From contig MNVD01000004.1 of the NCBI GenBank assembly GCA_001871445.1, forward strand, positions 1 to 34,269: a stretch of 34,269 bases of DNA, in the 5' to 3' direction. Positions 17,008 to 24,080 of the stretch are shown here, one piece after another (position 1 is the first letter of the stretch; each line of letters begins with the position of its first letter). The position numbers and the translations under genes were made by a program. The notes beneath the pieces were generated by a model, which did not search any database, was not told where the DNA came from, and worked only from the letters and a program-made list of their open reading frames with translations. Source of the stretch: Candidatus Magasanikbacteria bacterium CG1_02_41_34. GTDB taxonomy: Bacteria; Patescibacteriota; Patescibacteriia; Magasanikbacterales; UBA922.

Positions 17008-17454
17008 TCAAACCTTTCGTTGTATGACTTCGATCAATTTTACAATTCGTGGATCCATAAAACGAGTGATATCCAAATTTTGAATCAGAAAACTGTCAGC
17101 AATACTATCACTATTTGGACCAGGAACCACCAATACATTTATAGCCATAGGATCGTCCCCCAAAATAACCTGCATACCCTCTCTTTGAAATTTTTTCAAT
17201 ACATCATCTATAGACGTGACACACCCCATTTCGACAAAAGGGACTTCATCTATTTTTGATTGATCATAAAATTTTTTGCTCACACCAGGAAAATCAAACA
17301 TTTCTCCGCTTTTTATAAGTTCCAATGCCAATGTAAAAATCTCTTGTTTTCGCTTTTCCCTTGCTTCCTCTGGAGATATTGGTTTATCTGGTTGTGGTAC
17401 GACTCCAATGATAGTGGGATCAATTGGTGGACCTTGGGTATCTCCTCTGCCCAT
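17008..17454 (-). CDS. Hypothetical soluble protein
   Basis: The 148 residues start with a Pro/Gly-rich segment (MGRGDTQGPPIDPTIIG), then a charged helix (SPEEAREKRKQEIFTLALELI) and an alpha/beta C-terminal half (MQVILGDDPMAINVLVVPG). No signal peptide, membrane helix or known motif is visible. Codon use and length resemble real genes of the window, and the plus-strand ORFs here are shadows. It stands alone, divergent from the small plus-strand membrane protein gene. I do not recognise its family. Confidence 0.6.
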   Translation of the reverse strand: MGRGDTQGPPIDPTIIGVVPQPDKPISPEEAREKRKQEIFTLALELIKSGEMFDFPGVSKKFYDQSKIDEVPFVEMGCVTSIDDVLKKFQREGMQVILGDDPMAINVLVVPGPNSDSIADSFLIQNLDITRFMDPRIVKLIEVIQRKV

Positions 17455-17529
17455 ATATGTATAATTAATAACTCTACAAGACTAGCATACACAAAATTAA
17501 GTAAACAAGAAAGCGTTGTAGTATAACCC

Positions 17530-17557
17530 TTGAAAGAGAGTATACTATATGTATAGT
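17530..17557 (+). promoter_or_regulatory. Candidate promoter for the small membrane protein
   Basis: TTGAAA (17530-17535) and TATAGT (17552-17557) are separated by 16 nt. The start point near 17564 rules out the longer ORF start at 17549 and supports ATG 17585. Confidence 0.5.
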
Positions 17558-17584
17558 CGTGTGTATTACATAACCACTAACTAT

Positions 17585-17770
17585 ATGAAACTTCTCAAAA
17601 ACACACTTATGAGTACCTGGGACATAGGGCTCATAAAATTGGCTGTTGGGTGTATCGGTATTGCCATCGGGGCGACATGGTCAAATCTCTTTGCCCCATA
17701 TACAACGTTATTGTTTGTCGTAGGAATTCTCGCTGGGCTATATGCAGGCTATGTATGGATGAAAAAATAG
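17585..17770 (+). CDS. Small two-helix membrane protein
   Basis: The 61-residue protein begins MKLLKNTLMSTWD and has two hydrophobic segments (about 15-32 and 38-57) joined by a short SNLFAPYTT turn. It ends in WMKK. The start is chosen because the predicted promoter lies within the longer ORF. It resembles the many small uncharacterised two-helix proteins of Patescibacteria, and no function can be assigned. A strong terminator follows immediately. Confidence 0.55.
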   Translation: MKLLKNTLMSTWDIGLIKLAVGCIGIAIGATWSNLFAPYTTLLFVVGILAGLYAGYVWMKK

Positions 17771-17782
17771 TGCAGAACATTT

Positions 17783-17812
17783 AAAAAAGACCGTCTATAC
17801 AACGGTCTTTTT
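17783..17812. terminator. Bidirectional rho-independent terminator
   Basis: The stem AAAGACCGT/ACGGTCTTT with a 7-nt loop has flanking A and T runs. It separates the convergent small membrane gene (+) and the DUF2779 gene (-). Confidence 0.88.
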
Positions 17813-17823
17813 ATTTGCACTGT

Positions 17824-19308
17824 TTATACATTCTTCAAAAATCTATAGATCTCCACCATCGCCATGGTATCGAGGGCACAGTATTCGAGCAGATCTCGTG
17901 CTATCTCGTCTTTCTCTGTTTGTGAGGTGTTTTTATCTATCATCTTTTCCCATCGCTCTACTGCCTGATCTCCTTTTTGAATACCCAGCGCTTTGTAGGT
18001 GAGTGTTGGGACGATCACTGGCAACACATTTTTTATACTCGCACTTCCCTTGAATCGTGCATCGACATAATAATTTTTTGAAAATATGGTCATGAGATCA
18101 AACATGCGGTCATTGAGTCCCATGAGAAATTCTGCATGATCGGGATGGAGTTCTGCGAGTTTGTCATTGCGCTGTGACTCATACGACTTATACCAAGAGA
18201 TCACAGTTCCTTCATCATCAAAATCTTTTCTCATGCGTTCTACCAGTGGACGAGTCAGATCACGCTCTGGCTCTGTCACAAGATATTCTTTGTGTTCAAG
18301 TGTGCCATCTTCGTGGAGTGTGTGCAGTGAATATTGAAATGGCACTTGTTCGTATGCACCAAAGCCGTCAAAGCGTGGGATCGCGCTCGAGTATCCTTCG
18401 TAATCAAAAAATTGTAATGGAAATACCAATGTACCGAGAAGTTTTTTTATACTTGCGGTATCGACGAGTGGCTCTCCTGCCATGTACGCATCATACTGTG
18501 ATTTTTTTGCGCCTTTCAATGCTTCGGGATTGTCGATATCATCGAGCGCATATATCCCGCGATCGATCCAATCAAAAAATATATTTTTGCTTCCCCCGAT
18601 ACGATTGATATCGTGGACAGAATACTCTGGGACCTTTGGATTGGAATAGTGAAATGTCGTACACTGTGCATTCCTCCCGCGATACAGACATTCGCAGTTT
18701 TTTTCTTCGTCCATTGCCATGTATGCCTGTATATCTATCATTTGATCTCCTACTCCCTGCTCTGCCTTTCGGACTTCCTTTGTGAGGTCTGCAATAACAA
18801 AAAGCTCTGTATAATCCAGCGCCCCTTTTTGTCGATACTCTCCATTCAGATGGATCACCCCTGCCTTTACTATCTTTAGTCCAGTTTTTTCCAGTACAAT
18901 TTTTTGGAAGGCGAGATCATTCACATGATGATGAGGAATAGTTCGCTTCACGGCATTGGTCGCTTTTACTTCGTACAGTTCCCATCCGGTCTGTTCGTCA
19001 TTCCACCGGAGGATATCTGCCTGTACAAAAAATTCGTTGTATGAAAATGCTGTCTGAAACAGAATATGTGGTTTTGTCGCAAGGATCTCTTTTGTAATAG
19101 GGACAGCATTCATACCGACGACATCGATCAGCTGTCCGCCTGGAAACAAATTCCGTGCTGCCTCATCTGCAATATTCCCCTCTTCGATAATTTTCTTTTC
19201 AAATTCAGAAAGTTCCACATCTTGAAAAAGCTTTGGCTTATGTTTTTTTAGCCAGAGATTTTTTTTGCAGTAGGTGTATTCGAGGTAGTCGGTTTTTGTG
19301 ATATGCAT
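17824..19308 (-). CDS. DUF2779 protein: RecB/Cas4-like nuclease fused to a DnaQ-like exonuclease domain
   Basis: The 494 residues match DUF2779. The N-terminal half has the layout of a RecB/Cas4-type nuclease: an early Cys in YTYCKKNLWL (Cys 14), then QADILRW (Asp 98) and LYEVKAT (Glu 113, Lys 115) as the PD-(D/E)xK centre. A later Cys group follows (CEC at 205-207 and Cys 216). Four such cysteines are arranged as in the iron-sulfur nucleases Cas4 and AddB. The C-terminal half begins QFFDYEGYS (Asp 302, Glu 304; DxE of DEDD exonucleases) and ends EYCALDTMAMVEIYRFL, like the last exonuclease motif. It is encoded 54 nt downstream of the DNA methylase, next to the restriction genes. A DNA repair or defence role is inferred. 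Confidence 0.82.
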   Translation of the reverse strand: MHITKTDYLEYTYCKKNLWLKKHKPKLFQDVELSEFEKKIIEEGNIADEAARNLFPGGQLIDVVGMNAVPITKEILATKPHILFQTAFSYNEFFVQADILRWNDEQTGWELYEVKATNAVKRTIPHHHVNDLAFQKIVLEKTGLKIVKAGVIHLNGEYRQKGALDYTELFVIADLTKEVRKAEQGVGDQMIDIQAYMAMDEEKNCECLYRGRNAQCTTFHYSNPKVPEYSVHDINRIGGSKNIFFDWIDRGIYALDDIDNPEALKGAKKSQYDAYMAGEPLVDTASIKKLLGTLVFPLQFFDYEGYSSAIPRFDGFGAYEQVPFQYSLHTLHEDGTLEHKEYLVTEPERDLTRPLVERMRKDFDDEGTVISWYKSYESQRNDKLAELHPDHAEFLMGLNDRMFDLMTIFSKNYYVDARFKGSASIKNVLPVIVPTLTYKALGIQKGDQAVERWEKMIDKNTSQTEKDEIARDLLEYCALDTMAMVEIYRFLKNV

Positions 19309-19362
19309 GCTATTTTTTTACTATTTTGAATACAATTCTCTACCGAATATTTCATTTAGCCA

Positions 19363-20100
19363 TTATACTTTTTGAAAGACAAATAAATGTTCGTGCATGA
19401 TAAGTAAAAAATTCAAATCTTTTGATTTATTCACCCAAAAACCTGTAGCCTTACAATTGTGCTGTTTTTTTATAATATCTTCTTTCAATACAAACCCTTG
19501 TTTCAAAAATTTTTCCATAATCTTGAACGCCATGGGTTGATACATTTTGTTTCTTCTAGTATCTCCCATGAGTATGGCACAGTATTTCCCTTTTTTGAGT
19601 ACACGGTATAGTTCGCTCGCTACTTTTTCCATTTCATCGCAGAATGTATCGATATCATGAATACTTGATAAATCTTCTTCTATCTTTCCTTCACTATATT
19701 TTATAATGTCGGCGTATGGAGGATGTGTAAGAACAAAATCAATCTCCTCATTTTTTATAAAATCCATTTTTCTGGCATCACATTTTTTAATTCTCTGCTT
19801 TGCATTATTATCTACGTCAAATTGCAAAGATTTTTTTGTTCGTTCGAGTGCCTCCTCATTTACATCAATACACGTGATATGTCTATTCAAAATTTTTGCT
19901 TCTATCGCAGTCGTACCTCCCCCGATCATACAATCAAGTAAATGATCGCTCTCTTTTGAATACCGCAAAATCAAATTACGCACCACTTCTGGTGCCCAAT
20001 TTCCCCTCCAATCTGATTTGTGCGTTGCCCACTTTCCGCGTCTTGGGAAAGACCAGACTGTCGTACATTCCAAATCAAATTTATCTGGATGAAGTTCCAT
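19363..20100 (-). CDS. DNA methyltransferase (amino-methylase, motif order I then IV)
   Basis: The 245 residues show the SAM-binding motif DCMIGGGTT (56-64), the acidic strand CIDVNEEAL (77-85) and the catalytic loop THPPYADII (125-133, a variant of DPPY with His in place of Asp). A helper strand RVLKKGKYCAILMGDT follows. Motif I precedes motif IV with little between them. The N-terminal WSFPRRGKWATHKSDWRGNWAP segment is typical of small N6-adenine or N4-cytosine methylases in restriction systems. It lies downstream of the endonuclease gene with its own promoter, so it is probably the second methylase of the same system. The base modified cannot be told from sequence. Confidence 0.8.
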   Translation of the reverse strand: MELHPDKFDLECTTVWSFPRRGKWATHKSDWRGNWAPEVVRNLILRYSKESDHLLDCMIGGGTTAIEAKILNRHITCIDVNEEALERTKKSLQFDVDNNAKQRIKKCDARKMDFIKNEEIDFVLTHPPYADIIKYSEGKIEEDLSSIHDIDTFCDEMEKVASELYRVLKKGKYCAILMGDTRRNKMYQPMAFKIMEKFLKQGFVLKEDIIKKQHNCKATGFWVNKSKDLNFLLIMHEHLFVFQKV

Positions 20101-20126
20101 ACAATATATGTGTATTTTCTATACAA

Positions 20127-20154
20127 ATTATAGTTATTCAATCAATCCTTCCAA
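20127..20154 (-). promoter_or_regulatory. Candidate promoter for the second methylase
   Basis: On the minus strand TTGGAA (20149-20154) and a consensus TATAAT (20127-20132) are separated by 16 nt, ending 27 nt before the start codon. Confidence 0.55.
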
Positions 20155-20197
20155 CCCATCTTCAACAAACTTGGTATACTTTGAAGAATAATGTCAA

Positions 20198-20217
20198 GGA
20201 TCCAAATATTTGGATCC
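20198..20217. repeat. 20-bp perfect palindrome between endonuclease and methylase genes
   Basis: GGATCCAAATATTTGGATCC is fully self-complementary and carries two GATC/GGATCC sites. It lies 18 nt after the endonuclease stop and upstream of the methylase promoter. It may be an operator, a methylation-sensitive control site or a processing hairpin. No T-run follows, so it is not a standard terminator. Confidence 0.75.
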
Positions 20218-20235
20218 AAACATCTTGCCCACACC

Positions 20236-20757
20236 CTATTTAGGAACTGGTAATCCCAGTTTTTGCAGAGGTAAATATTTAAAATAATACTGACAACCTA
20301 CAGATATTATGTAATCAAGCACATCTTTATATCCTGGTTTTCTAAACCAATCACTTAATATATAAATATATTCTACCTCTATATTTAGAGGCGCTAATAA
20401 TTTAGCATATTGTTTTCTCTTGAAATCACAGGTTTGAAGTTTTTCATCTACAGAACCAGCAACTTTTTGGAATTTTACTTCTATGACAAACAAGGTATTA
20501 TTGGTAACTACGTAAAGAGCTTCATCTGGAAGTAATTTTTTAGATAATATTTTCTTATAATCTACACCTCTAGTTTCTAAATATTTGTACAAACCGTTCT
20601 TTTTCAAACTTTTTGCAACTTCTTTTTTTTCATAATAAATAATAGAATTTTTTACTTCATATCCTTTTTTGGATTTTAACAACTCTAGAATATCAATTTC
20701 TTTTTCAAAATTGAGACCTGTCATTGTGTTTCCACCGCCAAAACCATTTTCTTTCAT
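20236..20757 (-). CDS. PD-(D/E)xK restriction endonuclease (type II)
   Basis: The 173 residues show LLPDEALYVVTNNTLFVIEVKFQ (75-97), a clean PD...ExK nuclease centre with Asp 78, Glu 93 and Lys 95. AGSVDEKLQTCDFKRKQY (100-117) follows, a segment I associate with small type II endonucleases. The N-terminus FGGGNTMTGLNFE is also conserved-looking in that group. It is placed 5 nt after the Dam-type methylase gene, as expected for a restriction-modification pair. Base composition is AT-richer than the neighbours, consistent with transfer. The recognition sequence is unknown. The Dam-type partner makes a GATC-containing or adenine-containing site likely. Confidence 0.78.
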   Translation of the reverse strand: MKENGFGGGNTMTGLNFEKEIDILELLKSKKGYEVKNSIIYYEKKEVAKSLKKNGLYKYLETRGVDYKKILSKKLLPDEALYVVTNNTLFVIEVKFQKVAGSVDEKLQTCDFKRKQYAKLLAPLNIEVEYIYILSDWFRKPGYKDVLDYIISVGCQYYFKYLPLQKLGLPVPK

Positions 20758-20762
20758 AAAAT

Positions 20763-21737
20763 CTAATAATTAACAACCAAAACCTCTTTTATCTTCCCTC
20801 TCCCAGAAGCCTTTGAATTAATATTCCTCCCCGCACTCACTTTATGCAATTTTATTTTTTTATCAATTCCAGAATAGAGTTTATTGATAAACGGTGTATC
20901 CGAATTGGAAAGCATAACAAAACAACCTCGTTTGTGAAGTTCTACAAATGTATCTCGCAATGCTTCTTGTTCTTTTTCAAAAAAACCCTCTGATGTGTAC
21001 CCTGTGAAATTTGATGTTCTATTTACTGGATAGTATGGCGGATCAAAATACACAAAATCCCCTTTTTTTGCTTTTTTTAAGACATATTTATAATCACGAT
21101 GTTGTATCGTAACGTGCTGCAATGCTTTTGAAACTTTACGCAAATTTTCTGCATCACAAATAAGAGGATTATTATATCTTCCAAAAGGAACATTGAATCC
21201 ACCTGAGCTATTCACTCTGTACATACCATTGAACCCCGTACGATTGAGATAAATGAACCGAGAAGCAATCTGTACATCAGAGAGAGATTCTACCTTTTTT
21301 GATCGTATGTTCAAATAATATTCTTTTTCGTATACATGTTTTTTCAATGAACGGATGAGCGCTTCTACATCATTTTTAATAACGTTGTACGTTGTTACTA
21401 ATTCAAAATTCAAATCTGACAAAATAGCTTTTTTTGGTAACAAATCAAAAAACACAGCGCCACCTCCTGCGAAAGGTTCAAAGTACGTATTATGTATTGG
21501 ATCAAAATCATGAGGTGGATATAAATCCATCTCTCTAAACTGTTTCAAAAGCTGCCGCTTTCCTCCTACCCACTTTACAAAAGGTTTTGGTCTGTCTTTT
21601 ATAATGTTTGATATCTTTTCTGTATCGATATCCCCATCAGATGCTAAAAGCAAACTTTGAGCAAAGATAATATTTATATCAAATTTTTCTGTAATTTCTA
21701 ATACTTTTGTTTTTTCTTTGATTTTCATATGTCTCAA
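20763..21737 (-). CDS. Dam/D12-class N6-adenine DNA methyltransferase
   Basis: The enzyme methylates adenine N6 in DNA using SAM. The 324 residues show FVKWVGGKRQLL (53-64), TYFEPFAGGGAVFFDL (84-99, the SAM site), FIYLNRTGFNGMYRVNSSGGFNVPFG (161-186) and FDPPYYPVNRTSNFTGYT (231-248, catalytic DPPY). The terminal GRNINSKASGRGKIKEVLV is typical of M.MboI/DpnM/Dam relatives. An extra 50-residue N-terminus (ITEKFDINIIFAQSLLLASDG) is not part of the catalytic domain. Start at 21737, or three codons later at 21728. It heads the restriction-modification transcript from the promoter at 21752-21780. Confidence 0.92.
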   Translation of the reverse strand: MRHMKIKEKTKVLEITEKFDINIIFAQSLLLASDGDIDTEKISNIIKDRPKPFVKWVGGKRQLLKQFREMDLYPPHDFDPIHNTYFEPFAGGGAVFFDLLPKKAILSDLNFELVTTYNVIKNDVEALIRSLKKHVYEKEYYLNIRSKKVESLSDVQIASRFIYLNRTGFNGMYRVNSSGGFNVPFGRYNNPLICDAENLRKVSKALQHVTIQHRDYKYVLKKAKKGDFVYFDPPYYPVNRTSNFTGYTSEGFFEKEQEALRDTFVELHKRGCFVMLSNSDTPFINKLYSGIDKKIKLHKVSAGRNINSKASGRGKIKEVLVVNY

Positions 21738-21751
21738 TTACTTGTGTGTAT

Positions 21752-21780
21752 ATATTACTAGATATACTTTGCATTGTCCA
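21752..21780 (-). promoter_or_regulatory. Candidate promoter for the Dam-type methylase and endonuclease
   Basis: On the minus strand TGGACA (21775-21780) and TAATAT (21752-21757) are separated by 17 nt, about 15 nt before the start codon. Confidence 0.5.
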
Positions 21781-21806
21781 TGAAAAACGCATAATACAGC
21801 AGAGTT

Positions 21807-21822
21807 TAGGCAAAAATGCCTA
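21807..21822. other. Short inverted repeat upstream of the R-M promoter
   Basis: TAGGCA and TGCCTA flank four A. It lies 26 bp upstream of the -35 box of the restriction-modification promoter and has no T-run, so it could be an operator. This is a weak call. Confidence 0.3.
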
Positions 21823-21921
21823 TATACACAGAAAATATACTCGTGACATATTGTGTTACCAAGTTTTTGAATATCTACACATACAAAATGAACATAGGAG
21901 ATGTATCATTCTGTTCAAAAG

Positions 21922-21949
21922 AAAAAAATGCCTTTATTAAGGCAAATTT
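21922..21949. terminator. Rho-independent terminator
   Basis: TGCCTTTA/TAAAGGCA forms a stem (21929-21944) with A7 on one side and a T-run on the other. It ends the small hypothetical gene on the minus strand and insulates the restriction-modification operon. Confidence 0.82.
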
Positions 21950-21992
21950 TTCTGATACATATTACTTTTATACAGGAAAAAATCTCGAATGA

Positions 21993-22238
21993 TTAGAGTT
22001 CTTCCATACCACTTTCAGTTTCAACATATGGTTGAAGGTCATACATTGGTTTCTTTTTCATGAAGACCTTGTTCCAAAAATAAAAGAATGCTGTAAAAAT
22101 AGCAACGGCAAAATTGAGATCCCAGAACACAGTCAGAAGAGTCGCGCCAATTATCACAAACATTTCTACATTCGATACAAATATTTTTTCATCATCTTGT
22201 GAAGAAAAAAAGTTATGAATCATCTCAGCCGGCTCCAT
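21993..22238 (-). CDS. Small membrane protein, hypothetical
   Basis: I choose the ATG giving MEPAEMIHNFFSSQDDEK, 26 codons inside the listed ORF. The upstream stretch (YIYCSSLTPQPCGT) has no protein-like character and lies close to the tRNA terminator. The 81-residue product has two hydrophobic segments (about 23-37 and 39-57), a KKK stop-transfer and an acidic C-terminus (YVETESGMEEL). The family is not recognised. It lies between tRNA-Asn and the restriction operon with a terminator on each side. Confidence 0.5.
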   Translation of the reverse strand: MEPAEMIHNFFSSQDDEKIFVSNVEMFVIIGATLLTVFWDLNFAVAIFTAFFYFWNKVFMKKKPMYDLQPYVETESGMEEL

Positions 22239-22314
22239 AGTCCCGCAGGGCTGTGGAGTCAAACTGCTACAATAGATATAGCGATAGTACCCCTTCCCCT
22301 TGAACTCGTCAAAC

Positions 22315-22343
22315 AAAAATCAGCGTATATAGCTGATTTTTTT
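22315..22343 (-). terminator. Terminator after tRNA-Asn
   Basis: AAAAATCAGC pairs with GCTGATTTTT across a 7-nt loop, directly after the 3' end of the tRNA on the minus strand. Confidence 0.82.
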
Positions 22344-22346
22344 GAG

Positions 22347-22418
22347 CTCCGAGGACAGGATTCGAACCTGTGACATCAGCGTTAACAGCGCTGCGTTCTA
22401 CCACTGAACTACCTCGGA
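22347..22418 (-). tRNA. tRNA-Asn (anticodon GTT)
   Basis: The minus strand folds as a cloverleaf. The acceptor stem TCCGAGG/CCTCGGA is perfect, the anticodon loop reads CTGTTAA, and the T-loop is GGTTCGAATCC. The discriminator base is G and no CCA is encoded. Its 5' 20 nt recur as an interrupted fragment at 22448-22497. Confidence 0.95.
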
Positions 22419-22447
22419 ATATTGTATGAATTGCTATGACAAGAGGA

Positions 22448-22497
22448 TACCACTATCCGCCCAAGGGGGATCCACCTTGGGCGGAAACTACCTCGGA
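22448..22497 (-). pseudogene. tRNA-Asn 5' fragment interrupted by a 30-nt hairpin
   Basis: TACCACT (22448-22454) and AACTACCTCGGA (22486-22497) together equal the first 20 nt of the intact tRNA-Asn, except one base at the junction. Between them lies a perfect palindrome, TCCGCCCAAGG/CCTTGGGCGGA around an 8-nt loop (22456-22485). I infer a duplicated tRNA 5' half with a small palindromic element inserted in the D-arm. Confidence 0.65.
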
Positions 22498-22516
22498 AAA
22501 ATCTATGAGAATCAAA

Positions 22517-22534
22517 ACGTCCCTTTCGGGACGT
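22517..22534. repeat. Short GC-rich palindrome
   Basis: ACGTCCC/GGGACGT around TTTC. A degenerate second copy (TACATCCCGAGGGGCGTA) lies about 30 nt downstream. The rest of 22419-22666 holds no gene that I can support. Confidence 0.55.
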
Positions 22535-22666
22535 AGCAATTTCATTGTTGTACATGAAACCTACATCCCGAGGGGCGTATTCAAATTATTATTGGTATTG
22601 AATGTGTGTTTCATAGTAGACGTACTATATACGAGGAAATGAGATGGGTCAAGGACCTTATACACA

Positions 22667-22963
22667 TTAAGAACGATATTCCATATATCCGCCTTCCATA
22701 TTCGTCACATCGGTATAGCCCATCATCTGCATGAATGTGGCAGCAATCAGACTTCTGCTCCCTGTCGCACAATAGATCACCACAGGTGTATGTTTGTCTG
22801 GAATGATATTTTCTATCTGTGCCTGGACAGCACTGACAGAAAGCTGTATCGACCCGTCGATATGTCCCCCATCCCATTCTGATTTTGTGCGAACATCCAA
22901 AAGAAAAAAATCTTCTCCATTCTTTTGCATCTCTTTAAATTCTTCTACAGATATGTTTTTCAT
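22667..22963 (-). CDS. Single-domain rhodanese-like sulfurtransferase
   Basis: The 98 residues form one rhodanese domain: FFLLDVRTKSEWDGGHIDGS (19-38), then the active-site loop VIYCATGSRS (62-71, catalytic Cys 65), then MEGGYMEYRS at the end. Such proteins carry persulfide sulfur or handle thiols in the cytoplasm. No signal peptide is present. It is located 75 nt downstream of trpS and may be co-transcribed, but there is no specific functional link. The region downstream (22419-22666) holds palindromes and no terminator that I can identify. Confidence 0.88.
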   Translation of the reverse strand: MKNISVEEFKEMQKNGEDFFLLDVRTKSEWDGGHIDGSIQLSVSAVQAQIENIIPDKHTPVVIYCATGSRSLIAATFMQMMGYTDVTNMEGGYMEYRS

Positions 22964-23038
22964 AGATTCTTTTATAGGCCGCCACTATACCTGCTCCATA
23001 AAAATCTATCAAGAGTGTATAAGTCTAGCTCTTTGTTC

Positions 23039-24022
23039 TTATCGAATCCCAACCATCTTCCTCACATCCGCCAATGTCTTATTTGCAATCTCACTCGCAC
23101 GATGTGCGCCATTGATAAGAATATCTGCAATTTCATTGTGATTCTCGAGGAGTTCTTTTCTGCGTGTTCGGAATGATTCAAAGTGTGTACTGATAGCATC
23201 GCCAACAGCCTTTTTCAAATCGCCATATCGAATCGACCCATCTTTTTCTGCAGCAACAAATGATTTGTATGAAGCATCTGTGCTGAAATTTTCAAGAAGC
23301 AACAATAAATTTTCTACGCCCAGTGAACCTTCGCCACCTTCTGTCGCTGTCACCGCTTTTTTCAATTTCTTTTCTATCACGGCTGGCTCATCTGCAAGTT
23401 CTATCACATGTCCCATGCCTTTGCTCTTGCTCATTTTACTCGTTGGTTCGAGGAGACTCTTGATCCTCGGTGTTTTTGTCAGGACGGCTTTTGGTTCCTT
23501 GAAAAAATCTCCATATCGCTTGTTGAATTTCTTTGCAATGTCGCACGTGAGTTCGAGGTGCTGTATCTGATCATCGCCTACTGGCACAGCTTCTGGTTTG
23601 TAGAGCAGAATGTCCGCTGCCATGAGGGCTGGATAGGTGAAAAGGCCAGCATTGATATTTTTTTCTTGTGACACTGACTTGTCTTTGAACTGCGTCATGC
23701 GTTCGAGCTCTGCAATTGACGTCACACAATCAAATATCCACCCAAGCTCGGTATGGGCAGGCACATGCGACTGGACAAACAATGTTGATGTTTCGGGATC
23801 AATCCCTGCAGCGAGAATTTCTGCTGCGAGCATGGTGATCTGACGACGTCGTTCTTCTGCCGTCATGTCGCCAGTGAGCGAATGCAAGTCTGCAATAAAA
23901 AAATAACAGTCGTACTTGCCACTATTCTGAAGATCTACCCAATGCTTCAACGCACCAAGATAATTTCCAATATGAAGATTCCCTGTTGGCTGCATGCCTG
24001 ACAAAATAATTGGTTTTTTCAT
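23039..24022 (-). CDS. trpS: Tryptophanyl-tRNA synthetase
   Basis: The enzyme charges tRNA-Trp. The 327 residues are the usual bacterial length. GMQPTGNLHIGNYLGA (9-24) contains the HIGH-type motif, DLHSLTG follows, GDDQIQHLELTCDIAKKFN (about 147-165) is the family block, and KMSKSKGMG (about 197-205) is the KMSKS loop. A consensus TATAAT is present 18 nt upstream of the start codon (24039-24044) with a poor -35. The neighbours are an aminotransferase upstream and a rhodanese downstream on the same strand. Confidence 0.96.
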   Translation of the reverse strand: MKKPIILSGMQPTGNLHIGNYLGALKHWVDLQNSGKYDCYFFIADLHSLTGDMTAEERRRQITMLAAEILAAGIDPETSTLFVQSHVPAHTELGWIFDCVTSIAELERMTQFKDKSVSQEKNINAGLFTYPALMAADILLYKPEAVPVGDDQIQHLELTCDIAKKFNKRYGDFFKEPKAVLTKTPRIKSLLEPTSKMSKSKGMGHVIELADEPAVIEKKLKKAVTATEGGEGSLGVENLLLLLENFSTDASYKSFVAAEKDGSIRYGDLKKAVGDAISTHFESFRTRRKELLENHNEIADILINGAHRASEIANKTLADVRKMVGIR

Positions 24023-24080
24023 AAAAAGACAATGAGTGATTATACTATGATGCGGTGAAACAACTGTAACAAAATATACC

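Noticed and set aside
21746-21940. 64-residue plus-strand ORF upstream of the restriction operon
   Set aside because: It overlaps the R-M promoter, the inverted repeat and part of a terminator, and shows no protein-like features.
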